Shown: positions 34,628 through 43,822, counted from the stretch's first letter. The stretch: DNA of 64,000 nt from Oscillospiraceae bacterium (GCA_015066515.1 SVOH01000002.1:1-64000); one strand, 5' to 3'. Numbers and translations are program-made. The notes: generated by a model from the sequence alone, not told the origin.

Positions 34628-35257
34628 ATGCAGACAAAATATATGACAATTGTTTTTGATGACGGTCCCCTACTTTTTATGTGCGAAATGGTAGACTTGT
34701 TTAAGCAGTATGGCTTTAAAGCAGGTTTTGCCGTAATGGGTAGTAGAATAAACGACGATACCGAATATATGCTAAAATACGCTGTAGATAACGGTTTTCA
34801 GCTTGTTGGCCACTCACACTCACACCCAAAACTTGAAACCTTAACGCGCGAACAGGTAATATCAGAAATGACCAAGCCTGTAAATGACATAAAAGAACGT
34901 ATCGGCTATGATATGAAAAATTGGGCAAGGCTGCCGCATCTATGCCGAGATGAATCGGTTTTGCAAATTTGTAAAGAGTTAAATTTAATACTACTCGGTC
35001 ACGGAATGAAATGTGGTAGCGATTGGCTTGTAGACGCCACACCCGAAAACATTATACACGAAACACTTGATACCGCCTGCGATGGCGCCATTGCTTGTAT
35101 GCATGTAAAAGAACATACTTGTGAAGCACTTAAAACTATCTTACCCGAACTTAAAAAACGTGGCTTTATACTTGTAACTCCCAATAAATTATTTGAAATT
35201 AAAGATAAAACAAATATTCCTTTTGGAGTACACATACACAATGTAAATGATATATAA
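34628..35257 (+). CDS. Polysaccharide deacetylase (NodB domain), cytoplasmic
   Basis: 209 aa single NodB-homology domain, family CE4-like. Predicted metal-dependent deacetylase of N- or O-acetylated sugars. Motif 1 IVFDDGP (Asp11/Asp12), motif 2 GHSHSHPKLE with both metal His (about 61-65), motif 3 with RLPH near 101, and a C-terminal ACMHVKEHT segment that could supply the last His. ATG at 34628 is preferred over GTG at 34619, which is too near AAAGGA. There is no signal peptide, unusual for peptidoglycan deacetylases, so a cytoplasmic oligosaccharide substrate is more likely. Monocistronic. Confidence 0.88.
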   Translation: MQTKYMTIVFDDGPLLFMCEMVDLFKQYGFKAGFAVMGSRINDDTEYMLKYAVDNGFQLVGHSHSHPKLETLTREQVISEMTKPVNDIKERIGYDMKNWARLPHLCRDESVLQICKELNLILLGHGMKCGSDWLVDATPENIIHETLDTACDGAIACMHVKEHTCEALKTILPELKKRGFILVTPNKLFEIKDKTNIPFGVHIHNVNDI

Positions 35258-35258
35258 T

Positions 35259-35300
35259 AAAACCAAAGCACTTACTACTGCAGTAAGTGCTTTGGTTTTT
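35259..35300. terminator. Terminator after the polysaccharide deacetylase gene
   Basis: Eighteen-base perfect stem (35259-35276 with 35282-35299), five-base loop, A- and T-rich ends; starts one base after the stop. It may also stop minus-strand transcripts from the CE2 gene. Confidence 0.92.
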
Positions 35301-35371
35301 AAAATCTTATGGAAAGAATTATCTATAATAAAATATGTGTATGTAAGAAGTCGAATGCAATAACTAAAAAA

Positions 35372-36655
35372 TTACCAATTCATTACTTTACGTAGGTACT
35401 CTATAAGCTGCTCAGATAATTGCTGGTGTCCATAAACAGACGGATGTCCATCGGCACCAACGGCACCGTTTGTATCTTCGATAACTGCCGCAAACACACC
35501 TATATTATTATCATTAAATTGTGATTTGCGCTTTTCTACCACGGTTTGTAGAGTGTTTAAGGCTTTATACGTTCCACCGCAAGTAGTACAGACAATATAA
35601 GAATTTGGATATTTTTTACGTATTGTTGCTATAAAATCCATATAAGAACTAAAAAAACTAGCCTCACTTACATTTATAGCAAAATCGTTGGTTCCAAGGT
35701 TTATTATAACAACATCAGGATCAGGCTGATTAAAGCGATACAGCGTGCTCGTCTTGTAAAGCGCACGATTAAAGTATTTGGGTACAACCTCTGTTGTAGA
35801 TTGTGAAAGACTTATATGACACCCGTGACCCGATAACGCTATGTCGGTATATTCGGCATTAAGGGCTTCTGCAGCAAGCGCACAATAAGTAAGATCAGCG
35901 TTTTCCTCTTTTAATCGAAAACCCTCTCCGGTTCCTTCGTTGCCGTAACCTGCTGAAATTGAATCACCATATATTTCTATACGTCTTGTCTTTCTTGCGG
36001 GGGCCGGTGCTGCTTTACCCGAGCCGTAATCAAATCCTTCAAACTGAATAAGCGAGCCAAATTGTGATTCAGTGCGTTTTGTTAATTTAACGGTATGATA
36101 ACCATTTTTTAGTCCACTTGCCAATTGGTATTTATCGGTGCCTTTCTTAATTTCAAGAATAAATGGCTTACCGTTATCTATAGTTACGTTAAAATAATCA
36201 ACATCGCCATACGGACCACAACGAAGGGTTTTTAGCACTACACCTATCTCTGTGCCTTCAAAGCCTGCCGTAATTGTACTTCCCGACCACTCGAATTGAT
36301 ATATTCCTGTATTAATAGTTGAAAAGCGACCGATAAACTCTACATTATTTTTGCTTTTTTCTATAGAAGTCTCAACCATTGATGAAGTATTTTGTTCTAT
36401 AGAAGAAACATCGGTTTGTATTGGATTTTGTGGCGAATCAGATTCAATAGGAGTTGAGGTGTTTAAATCAGACTCGGCCTTTGAAGAAGCGTCTTGCTCA
36501 TTTTGAACTAAATCGCCACTTGTATCACTAGCATCAGAATCTGCAACCGATATAATCACTTCATCCGAAGATATAATGTAAGTTGTTTCACAACCGCATA
36601 AAAGAACAGTCAACAAAAGGCAAATGATCAACAAGGAATATCTAATGTTTCTCAT
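35372..36655 (-). CDS. CE2-type carbohydrate esterase, lipoprotein
   Basis: 427 aa. ATG at 36655 follows GAGGAG; the frame is open further but overlaps the upstream GH2. The N terminus ends in a lipobox (TVLLCGC, Cys about 21), so the enzyme is tethered outside the membrane. A Ser/Asp/Gln/Thr-rich linker follows to about 105. Then comes a jelly-roll domain (about 108-210) and an SGNH catalytic domain with IEIYGDSISAGYGNEG (Ser about 225), VIINLGTNDFA and GADGHPSVYGH. This two-domain order is that of family CE2 acetyl esterases, which remove O-acetyl groups from xylan or mannan. It is 22 bases downstream of the GH2 beta-mannosidase, so acetyl-mannan is a natural guess. Confidence 0.88.
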   Translation of the reverse strand: MRNIRYSLLIICLLLTVLLCGCETTYIISSDEVIISVADSDASDTSGDLVQNEQDASSKAESDLNTSTPIESDSPQNPIQTDVSSIEQNTSSMVETSIEKSKNNVEFIGRFSTINTGIYQFEWSGSTITAGFEGTEIGVVLKTLRCGPYGDVDYFNVTIDNGKPFILEIKKGTDKYQLASGLKNGYHTVKLTKRTESQFGSLIQFEGFDYGSGKAAPAPARKTRRIEIYGDSISAGYGNEGTGEGFRLKEENADLTYCALAAEALNAEYTDIALSGHGCHISLSQSTTEVVPKYFNRALYKTSTLYRFNQPDPDVVIINLGTNDFAINVSEASFFSSYMDFIATIRKKYPNSYIVCTTCGGTYKALNTLQTVVEKRKSQFNDNNIGVFAAVIEDTNGAVGADGHPSVYGHQQLSEQLIEYLRKVMNW

Positions 36656-36677
36656 CTTTTTTCTCCTCAATATAATT

Positions 36678-39179
36678 CTATCGACTAAAATTAAAAGCGC
36701 GAACCGAAATTCCCTCGGTATGAGAAACCTTAATTTCACGTTTTTCGTGCGGAGCAAGGCAAAAGAAATTACTGTCAGCGATAAATTCAGTATCGTGTTC
36801 CAAGTTTTCTACAAACACACCCACTGCCAAAACATCAGAATTATTTTCAACAACCGCATACGAACCTTCTGCTCTTATTGAAAGTTCAGCTTTTGGCAAA
36901 CGCGTATAGCAACCCACATCTTCTTTATAGTTAAACATATAAAATGTATCGTCATATAAAACGTCATCAACCCAAAGTTTAACGGCAATGATTCTTACCT
37001 GTTTTTTTAAGTCCGCATCAAGTTTAAATACTCCTATGTGTTCTACTGTATTATTGGGCATAAAATTAAATTCTTTGTTTTGTAGCTCAATCAATTTATT
37101 ATCATATGCCGAAACGCAAACTTTACATTTATGCCCTGAAACAGTCCTTATATCGTCCAACAATATAACCGGATATTCTTCTGCCGCGGTTATAGAGTTT
37201 ACACTCAACATAGCGTGAACAGGTTCGAATGCATTTTTAAATGCATAATACGGAATTTTTGGAACGCCGTAATAGTCAACTGTTGACCACGAGCAAGCAG
37301 GATAAACATCGGTGAATTTATAGTAGCATATACCTGCTGCGTTTTTGGTATCAGCACGCTGAGCCTCAAGTGTATGACGAATGGCAACAATTTGCGCCAT
37401 TTGTGTACCAAACACAAAATCCTTTATATTTTTTACATCTACAAAATCTTTAGCATGAAGCAACAAATTATCCATATCTGTCGTATTCTGCTCTGACACC
37501 ATTTCATTAAAACGCGGTGTATGATAATTGAAAACATTTTTTGCCGCACGGTCAATTTTATCCTCAAGCTCGTCTTGCGGAACGTATCGAGCAACACTTT
37601 CAATATTAGGGCACGATGCCATACCAAACTCACCAATAAACGGGGCACGAAGATTAAGAGAAATATCCATTTCCTTCATTCCCCAATAGGTATCATAATT
37701 ATGAAGCGAGCCTGCATACGGAGACGTGCGATGAAACGGTCTTGAACCGTCAAGCTCAAAGGCGATACTCGCCATCTCACGAACAGATGGCTCATCGGTT
37801 GCCATAAGCTCATTACCGCCCGCCCAACGCACCAGACTTGGATGATTACGCAGCCTTACTGTATGTATGCGCGCAGTCTCTACAAGAGCATCACACGGCT
37901 GAGTCTCGGGTGATTCCCAACACGTAGGCCATTCCTGTTGTACCATCAAACCTAATTCATCACATTTTTTATAAAAATAATCACTTTCAGGCAGACCGCC
38001 GCCCCACGCCCGAAGGAGTTGTAGATTTTCGTGTTTAGCAAGCTCTAAAAAGCGGTCATAGCGTTTCTCGGTACAGCGAAGAAGCGCATCGGTAGTGCAC
38101 CAGTTTGTTCCCTTGATAAAAATATATTTACCATTTATATAAAAACGCCAATTATACCATTCGGGATTTGCCGTTTCGCCAATAGGTCGCATTTCAATTT
38201 GCCTAATACCAACAGTCTCCTCAAATGTTTGAATAAGATCATTTTCATTCTCAATGCTAATTACAAATTTATAAAGCGATTGTTCACCATATCCGTTAGG
38301 CCACCAAAGCTTTGGATTTTTTATTTTAAGTGTATAATGCAACCGTTGTCCTTTTTTACAAATAAAATCGGTAGTAAAATATTGTGTGTCGCCCACAAAG
38401 TTCGCCGGTGATACTGCAATTTTAATTTTGCCGTTTCCGTTACCAAATGACCTAAGACATATCCCCATTTTACCTGTGGAATAATCCTCGGTTAAGATAA
38501 ATGGTCGTTCAAATTCGCAACGAGGTTTACTTTGTAGCGAAACATCAGCCCATATACCGCGCGAAGGAATGCAGGCATAATGCCAACCGTATACGCAGTT
38601 TACAACAACACCGTTTCTCCAGCCCTCGTCATAATCGGCATATTCAGAATACTTTTTTCTATCAGTAGGAGAATTTTCTATTTTAACAATTAAGATGTTG
38701 TGACCTTTTAGTAAATCCCCTACTGCAAAATCGGGTCCGCCAAACATACCTGTGTGCTCACCAAGAAAAACCCCATTGAGATAAAAGCTTGCCCTGTGAC
38801 ATACACCGCTAAAATATAGATGCGGGTCGTTTAGTGAGCCATCATAATCAAACTCTTTTTTAAACCACCAAATTTTATATGCTTCCTCACGGGCAAATTT
38901 GTCGTTTTTAGCATACATTGGATCTGGTATTTTTCCTGCTTCAAAAAGCGCTGTTTGAACAGTACACGGTACATTTGCCTCAACGCTATTCAAAAAGTCC
39001 GGTATGCTGTCACCACCATCAATCATTTGGTATATTCCATTTAAGGAAATTTCTATTGCACCATTATCAGAAATATTTAAGTGTGATACCTCTGTAAGCG
39101 ATATTTCGGATTCCTCTGCGGGAGTTTTACCGCTAAACAAAAGCTCGCGCTCTATTTCGTCAAGAGATTTAATTTTCAT
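36678..39179 (-). CDS. Glycoside hydrolase family 2, second beta-mannosidase
   Basis: 833 aa. Intracellular GH2 with N-terminal jelly-roll (about 45-220, YKIWWFKKEFDY and LYFSGVCHRASFYLNG), Ig-like domain, TIM barrel and C-terminal beta domains. The acid/base Glu457 is in RWAGGNELMA and the nucleophile Glu517 in FIGEFGMAS. FIKGTNWCTTDALL and LLRAWGGGLPESD are typical mannosidase segments. GGGAGG precedes the ATG. It differs widely from the GH2 at 31135-33585, so a different linkage or chain end is likely. The CE2 lipoprotein gene follows in the same transcript. Confidence 0.92.
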   Translation of the reverse strand: MKIKSLDEIERELLFSGKTPAEESEISLTEVSHLNISDNGAIEISLNGIYQMIDGGDSIPDFLNSVEANVPCTVQTALFEAGKIPDPMYAKNDKFAREEAYKIWWFKKEFDYDGSLNDPHLYFSGVCHRASFYLNGVFLGEHTGMFGGPDFAVGDLLKGHNILIVKIENSPTDRKKYSEYADYDEGWRNGVVVNCVYGWHYACIPSRGIWADVSLQSKPRCEFERPFILTEDYSTGKMGICLRSFGNGNGKIKIAVSPANFVGDTQYFTTDFICKKGQRLHYTLKIKNPKLWWPNGYGEQSLYKFVISIENENDLIQTFEETVGIRQIEMRPIGETANPEWYNWRFYINGKYIFIKGTNWCTTDALLRCTEKRYDRFLELAKHENLQLLRAWGGGLPESDYFYKKCDELGLMVQQEWPTCWESPETQPCDALVETARIHTVRLRNHPSLVRWAGGNELMATDEPSVREMASIAFELDGSRPFHRTSPYAGSLHNYDTYWGMKEMDISLNLRAPFIGEFGMASCPNIESVARYVPQDELEDKIDRAAKNVFNYHTPRFNEMVSEQNTTDMDNLLLHAKDFVDVKNIKDFVFGTQMAQIVAIRHTLEAQRADTKNAAGICYYKFTDVYPACSWSTVDYYGVPKIPYYAFKNAFEPVHAMLSVNSITAAEEYPVILLDDIRTVSGHKCKVCVSAYDNKLIELQNKEFNFMPNNTVEHIGVFKLDADLKKQVRIIAVKLWVDDVLYDDTFYMFNYKEDVGCYTRLPKAELSIRAEGSYAVVENNSDVLAVGVFVENLEHDTEFIADSNFFCLAPHEKREIKVSHTEGISVRAFNFSR

Positions 39180-39246
39180 TGTCGTTTCCTCCCATAAAGG
39201 TGATTTTGAAGGTATAAATTAAATAAATATATTAAATTATAACAAT

Positions 39247-39759
39247 TTAATCGATAGGTCGTATAGGCAATAACAAGTCAAGCTGTATTTCATAGCCTTT
39301 TTTGCCCCAACTCCAATAATTTAGATGCTCTTCTAACCAGCCGCATACACCTTCAACGGTATTCCAACGAAAATCATACTTTTCACTATTAGATACCCAT
39401 TCGTGAAGAGGTAACCATCCCTCGTCAAATGCACCCATTGGAATCATATAAGCTGCATATATACCGCCGTTCAGATGCTTCTTTACAAGTGGAAGTGTCA
39501 CATCCATATCATCTGGAATTGAAATCCATCGTTCATAACCGTGAGATATGTTATTGTCGGGAACACCGTCGGGATTATTAAAGCCAAAGCACCGTGCAGA
39601 AGGATAAACATTCTTTAGATTATTATCTTTTATAAACTTATCAAGTATTTCGGCAGACCTTTGCTCCGAACCCTCTCCGTTTGCTATGTGTATACTTGCC
39701 ACAGTCATAGGAGGAAGGTAAATAATGCGTATATCCCTATCCGTCAAAGTTTTTTTCAC
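39247..39759 (-). CDS. GyrI-like small-molecule-binding domain protein
   Basis: 170 aa. Resembles the GyrI-like/AraC effector-binding fold (SOUL/BmrR-C type) in its opening DIRIIYLPPMTVASIHI and the diagnostic ISHGYERWISIPDDMDV (about 76), followed by GGIYAAYMIP and the C-terminal EIQLDLLLPI strand. There is no DNA-binding domain, so it is a free ligand-binding or enzyme-like protein. GTG start at 39759 with GGGGAAA upstream. It is the last of five minus-strand genes from 42641. Related stand-alone GyrI-like proteins can bind drugs or hydrolyse reactive toxins; the ligand here is unknown. Confidence 0.75.
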   Translation of the reverse strand: MKKTLTDRDIRIIYLPPMTVASIHIANGEGSEQRSAEILDKFIKDNNLKNVYPSARCFGFNNPDGVPDNNISHGYERWISIPDDMDVTLPLVKKHLNGGIYAAYMIPMGAFDEGWLPLHEWVSNSEKYDFRWNTVEGVCGWLEEHLNYWSWGKKGYEIQLDLLLPIRPID

Positions 39760-39788
39760 AACACTTTCCCCTTTTTATGTCAATTTTC

Positions 39789-40373
39789 TTAATTTGAGAT
39801 TGCAAACTTAATAATACACGGATTTTTACCGTCGCTGTCCAAAGGCGAAGATATAATTTCAAGAGTTTTTAATGCTACACCCAACATTATCTCATAATGA
39901 TGCTTAAAATGCCCCGCACAACAAAAGCAATAATTTTTTGACATTTTATAATCCAAATTAAGACCATTACAATTTGAACATGCACACAAAAATCGCCCAT
40001 CCCGCCAATAACTAACCGCATTTACTGTTATTGTTCCGTCTTGATTTCGAACCGGAGATCCCATATTAGAGACGTATTTGATTTTCTCAATCCGTTCATC
40101 AATGGATAAATACTCGTTTTCCTTTGCAAACGTATTTGAAGCCATTGCCCTCACACCGCCTTTGCAACAGGCATTCCACTCAAAAACCTCTTTGAGTTTT
40201 TCATAATCGACCTGCGTCTCCATAATATCAAGAGCCCGCTTAAAGTACGCGTATCTCACTTTTTGGGGAGCCTTATTATCTATATTTGAATATCCTTCAT
40301 TGATCTGCGCAATGACATTATCATCTATCCTAAAAAGTGAAAGTGATTCTTTAAACTTTTCAATACTCGGCAT
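39789..40373 (-). CDS. Cysteine-rich protein of unknown function
   Basis: 194 aa, soluble, no signal peptide. I do not recognise the family with confidence; it may be DUF6144-like. Cys residues cluster in three places: NACCKGG (about 68), FLCACSNCNG (about 130) and YCFCCAGHFKHHYE (about 148), the last with adjacent His, which suggests a bound metal or redox site. The N-terminal 110 residues look helical and the C-terminal 35 have beta character. It overlaps the upstream GyrI-like gene by 14 bases, so the two are coupled. Confidence 0.6.
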   Translation of the reverse strand: MPSIEKFKESLSLFRIDDNVIAQINEGYSNIDNKAPQKVRYAYFKRALDIMETQVDYEKLKEVFEWNACCKGGVRAMASNTFAKENEYLSIDERIEKIKYVSNMGSPVRNQDGTITVNAVSYWRDGRFLCACSNCNGLNLDYKMSKNYCFCCAGHFKHHYEIMLGVALKTLEIISSPLDSDGKNPCIIKFAISN

Positions 40374-40887
40374 ATCTATTATTTACCTTTTTGACATCAT
40401 CAATAACCGGGAACATATAACCGAAACGGTATTCGCCATCGTGTGGACGACCGTTGGTATATACCTCTGCATGCCAATAGCCTTGCGGATACGGAACAAG
40501 ATGACCGTCACCTAAGATTTTGTCCCTTGTCATAGCATACGCATTTTCCATATCAATACCAATATTGTCGGTAACATAAACTGCGTAACCGACACACTCG
40601 GTTTCAATATCATAAAAATCATAGCCTTTAGGAACAGGCGTATCAGCTTTAAAGAAATAACCTGCAAGAAAATGCTCTTCAATGCCAACATCCTTGCCGC
40701 CTGAATGGAGCAGTGAGCAAGGCTCTAAAACACCTACAGAATAATCTTTCATCAAAGTATCAAGCACAGGCAAAAAATCCTCTGTGCGTTCCCAAAGACC
40801 GCCCCAGTCGTCACCCGTGCGCCACGCATCAATCCCAATAAAACGCATTTTTCCTTGATTTAGATAGTTGAACGATTCCGTTTTCAT
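40360..40887 (-). CDS. GyrI-like effector-binding domain protein
   Basis: 175 aa. A second stand-alone GyrI-like/effector-binding protein in this operon, with no DNA-binding part. The opening KMRFIGIDAWRTGDDWGGLWERT, the middle HFLAGYFFKADTPVPKGYDFYDI and the late HLVPYPQGYWHAEVYTNGRP follow the strand-helix pattern of the fold. GAGGTATG precedes the ATG. It is only distantly similar to the one at 39247-39759 and also overlaps the Cys-rich gene, suggesting shared function. The charged pocket residues (Asp/Glu/His/Trp) fit a cationic or aromatic ligand, but this is a guess. Confidence 0.65.
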   Translation of the reverse strand: MKTESFNYLNQGKMRFIGIDAWRTGDDWGGLWERTEDFLPVLDTLMKDYSVGVLEPCSLLHSGGKDVGIEEHFLAGYFFKADTPVPKGYDFYDIETECVGYAVYVTDNIGIDMENAYAMTRDKILGDGHLVPYPQGYWHAEVYTNGRPHDGEYRFGYMFPVIDDVKKVNNRYAEY

Positions 40888-40918
40888 AGTTCATACCTCA
40901 TTTCGCAAAAATTTTATG

Positions 40919-41623
40919 CTATTTGAAAAATTCTTCCAACACGGGAGTTAAAACCTTAGCCATTTCGATATAACCCTTATAATGCGGATGCAAGCCATCA
41001 TCAGACAAGCCGTCTCGTAATGTCAAGCCGTCTGAGCAGACTATTGCCGAATGATAATCAACATAAGGAACATTATATCTTTCACACAGTTCTTTAATAA
41101 TGGCATTTATTTTTAAAACAACTTTATTTCGCATATCGGCATAGGCAATTTGGCGCGTTACCGGCATTACCGAACATAGAATCATTCTCTGACCTTGCTC
41201 TTTTGCCCTTTCCAGTATATCAATATATGAATTTTTCACTACATCAAGCTCGGTATTTAACCTTTCTTCAGAGGGATTTCCGTTTTCATCTACCGTTTCA
41301 TCAAGACACCATGTGTTATTAATTCCACCCATCATAACACAAACGCGTGGTTTTAACTGTAAAACATCTGCTTCAAATCTTTTGTTCATAATATGAACAC
41401 TATCACCACATATTCCGCGATTAATGCAATTTCCGAATTTTTTATAATAAACACTCGGTTCCATTAAATATGTAATAGAATCCCCAAAGAAGCAAATATC
41501 AACCTCTGCTTCATTACAAAAAATTTGCATATTCTTAAGGTCGTATTCACCTCTGAGAGCATCGGCAGCAGTACCGTCGCCACCCATAATCCCTGGACTT
41601 TTAAGTAATTCTCTTTCTTTCAT
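40919..41623 (-). CDS. SGNH/GDSL hydrolase, cytoplasmic
   Basis: 234 aa. Predicted esterase of the SGNH superfamily: block I DICFFGDSITYLME (Ser about 49), block II near NRGICGDSV, block III CVMMGGINNTW, and block V GLSDDGLHPHYKGY giving Asp/His. No signal peptide. AAGGAGATG precedes the ATG. It is second in the five-gene run, 25 bases after the BtrH-like gene and 31 before the GyrI-like gene. Substrate unknown; in this setting it may hydrolyse an ester in a small molecule rather than a glycan. Confidence 0.87.
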   Translation of the reverse strand: MKERELLKSPGIMGGDGTAADALRGEYDLKNMQIFCNEAEVDICFFGDSITYLMEPSVYYKKFGNCINRGICGDSVHIMNKRFEADVLQLKPRVCVMMGGINNTWCLDETVDENGNPSEERLNTELDVVKNSYIDILERAKEQGQRMILCSVMPVTRQIAYADMRNKVVLKINAIIKELCERYNVPYVDYHSAIVCSDGLTLRDGLSDDGLHPHYKGYIEMAKVLTPVLEEFFK

Positions 41624-41648
41624 AATTACATCTCCTTAAAGCATTTCG

Positions 41649-42641
41649 TCAGGCACAACCATTAGTATATGCGCTAATAATATTTATGATTTTTTCATTT
41701 GTAACAACCAACTTCAAAATTGTTTTTGCAATAGACATTGCCTTCGTTTTATCGTGCAATACCTCAAGCGTACAATTAAATCCACCGCCCAACAATTCCA
41801 ATTCACTCCATATTTTATTGTTTTCATGAAGTAAGGAAATCACATTCGGCACAAATGTCAAATTGGAATTTAAGTCGTATGCACGACGTAGGAATCCTTC
41901 CCCGTGACCTGCGTTTGTAGCAAGATTACAAATATAGATACACCAATGACGCCAACTATCATAATCTTCAGAGGTATATCGATTATATCTGCCGCTTATG
42001 ATATCCTCAGCCCAATTTCGATAGGCATCAGGTCCAAAGACTACGCCATCAGCTGTCTTTTTAGCAGTCATCAAATCAGGAATCTGCTTTACAGCATTTT
42101 GGTATACTAATGCGATATCAGTAATCTCCGGCAGATGTTCAATAAAAACAAAGTCACATTCGATATCATCAAATGGGATGTCTATCCCATACTGAATATC
42201 GTCCCCGCACGAAAGATGGCATTTGCCTGTTTCATCATCGTAAGAAATCAAAAGATCATAATTTGAGTTTTCAGCTACACCCGCGCACAGTATAGGAATA
42301 CCACGGTCAATAAATTGCTTGACTAAAGTATAATACTGTTGCAATTCACCTGTCCATTCGCTGTGTTTAACCAAACGATATTTTAATCCGATCATACCTA
42401 ACACCCGTGCAATGAAGGCTTCATTATCAACACAGACAGATACGCAGTCGTTGAATCTTTCATTATCGCCGTAACACATGACAAAATCGTCACCGGCAAT
42501 TCCTGCAAAAAAGTCGTATGTATAAAGAGCAGAATCGCCACCCAAACATTCAATCAATTTTGCCATACAGGCACCGAATGGATAATTTTGTCCACAATTC
42601 CAATTGATAAACTGCCCCAGTTCAAGTTTGTTCGAACTCAT
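41649..42641 (-). CDS. Unknown protein, BtrH/C39-like Cys enzyme fold possible
   Basis: 330 aa, soluble. Not confidently recognised. The N terminus has FINWNCGQNYPFGACMAKL (Cys16, Cys25), followed by DFFAGIAGDDFVMCYG, and later LISYDDETGKCHLSCGDDIQYGIDIPFDDI; this arrangement recalls BtrH N-terminal/papain-like proteins, which use an N-terminal Cys and a later His/Asp in acyl transfer or peptide cleavage. The C-terminal half (about 205-330) is helical. GAAGGAGG precedes the ATG. It is the first gene of a five-gene run that ends at 39247. Confidence 0.5.
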   Translation of the reverse strand: MSSNKLELGQFINWNCGQNYPFGACMAKLIECLGGDSALYTYDFFAGIAGDDFVMCYGDNERFNDCVSVCVDNEAFIARVLGMIGLKYRLVKHSEWTGELQQYYTLVKQFIDRGIPILCAGVAENSNYDLLISYDDETGKCHLSCGDDIQYGIDIPFDDIECDFVFIEHLPEITDIALVYQNAVKQIPDLMTAKKTADGVVFGPDAYRNWAEDIISGRYNRYTSEDYDSWRHWCIYICNLATNAGHGEGFLRRAYDLNSNLTFVPNVISLLHENNKIWSELELLGGGFNCTLEVLHDKTKAMSIAKTILKLVVTNEKIINIISAYTNGCA

Positions 42642-42736
42642 TTATATCCTCCTTCATCATATAGATCCGAAAACTATGCTACTGATATACAAGCATCATT
42701 CTAACGCTTTTAGCATCTCGCTATTTTATATAATTT

Positions 42737-43822
42737 TTATAAAAGCATTTCAGGCGGCACAACCATTGCCGTACAGACCTGTGCCATTATTCGATAAAAG
42801 AAATCGTTGGGATGATTTATATTATTACTGTTGATATCCCAAAATCGTTTACGTTCTTGCATATCAAGATGCATTTGCATAATTTCAAGCACAGCAAGTC
42901 CCGGAATTTCACGTTCGAGTGCCAAATGCGCTAACGCGTAATCCTTTTGATACACGTTCCAACGGTAATTGTCGGTAGTACGCGCTATAAATCGATGTGG
43001 TGTCATTGGGTCAACAAGAATAAACTCTGTTTCAGGGCTGTCCTGACGCACAGTATTTACTATTGTGCGTATATTGTTAAGATATTCATCAACCGAGCAT
43101 CTATCATTACTTCCAAAGCCTAATATTACAAAATCCGGCTTAAAGTTTGCTATATGTGTCTTGGCGTTTTCTATACCCCACGTGGTTTCGGTACCGCCAA
43201 GTGCGGTATCTATTTCATGAATAACGACACCGTATTTTGACTGAAGTTGTTTGCAAAACAGCGATTCCCATATTGGTTGATGCGGCTCAATGTTTAGAAA
43301 ACTTGACACCTCATCGCCGCTAATTACGCTATCGCCGTAAAACACAGCCGTCAAGACCTGACAAGATCGCAGTTTTTCCATAGTGCGTGGCAAAAGGTCA
43401 CCCTTAAATTTTGGCTTTGCAAAAGGATATTCATCAGAATGAGTATATGTAACATGTATATTTTTGGGGTAAAAAAACCATCCACCGTCGACTCGAAGAT
43501 GTCCGCCAAAATCATAATTCATTATATTTTCGCCAATTTCATCAGGACAGTAAAATTCGTTATATGTAAAATGCGCCATACGCGAATTTTTAGTACAGCA
43601 AATCATATTATTTTCAATAGTATAGTCAAGTCCTTCTTCATACTCAATACGCAGTGTATAGTCTCTGACAGAAAGAACTTTATCTGCTTTATAAAAAAGT
43701 GGTGCTCTCATATTTCCGTCCTTATCAGGTACGAATACTACGCTCTCGTTATAAACGGTATTCCCTTTCCAAAAAGGCGAAAGCGCCCAGGATTTATCAA
43801 TTCTATCAAGATTCATTTTCAT
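42737..43822 (-). CDS. SGNH/GDSL hydrolase with N-terminal beta domain
   Basis: 361 aa. ATG at 43822 follows GAGGTTTT. The N-terminal 150 residues form a probable beta-sandwich (LRIEYEEGLDYTIENNMI, FTYNEFYCPDEIGENIMNYDFGG written across 65-120). The SGNH domain starts at block I VFYGDSVISGDEVSSF (Ser about 174), then LGGTETTWG, FVILGFGSNDRC and a C-terminal INHPNDFFYR with Asp/His. No signal peptide, so cytoplasmic. It follows the solute-binding protein gene with a hairpin between, at the 3' end of the uptake locus. It may deacetylate imported oligosaccharides. Confidence 0.85.
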   Translation of the reverse strand: MKMNLDRIDKSWALSPFWKGNTVYNESVVFVPDKDGNMRAPLFYKADKVLSVRDYTLRIEYEEGLDYTIENNMICCTKNSRMAHFTYNEFYCPDEIGENIMNYDFGGHLRVDGGWFFYPKNIHVTYTHSDEYPFAKPKFKGDLLPRTMEKLRSCQVLTAVFYGDSVISGDEVSSFLNIEPHQPIWESLFCKQLQSKYGVVIHEIDTALGGTETTWGIENAKTHIANFKPDFVILGFGSNDRCSVDEYLNNIRTIVNTVRQDSPETEFILVDPMTPHRFIARTTDNYRWNVYQKDYALAHLALEREIPGLAVLEIMQMHLDMQERKRFWDINSNNINHPNDFFYRIMAQVCTAMVVPPEMLL

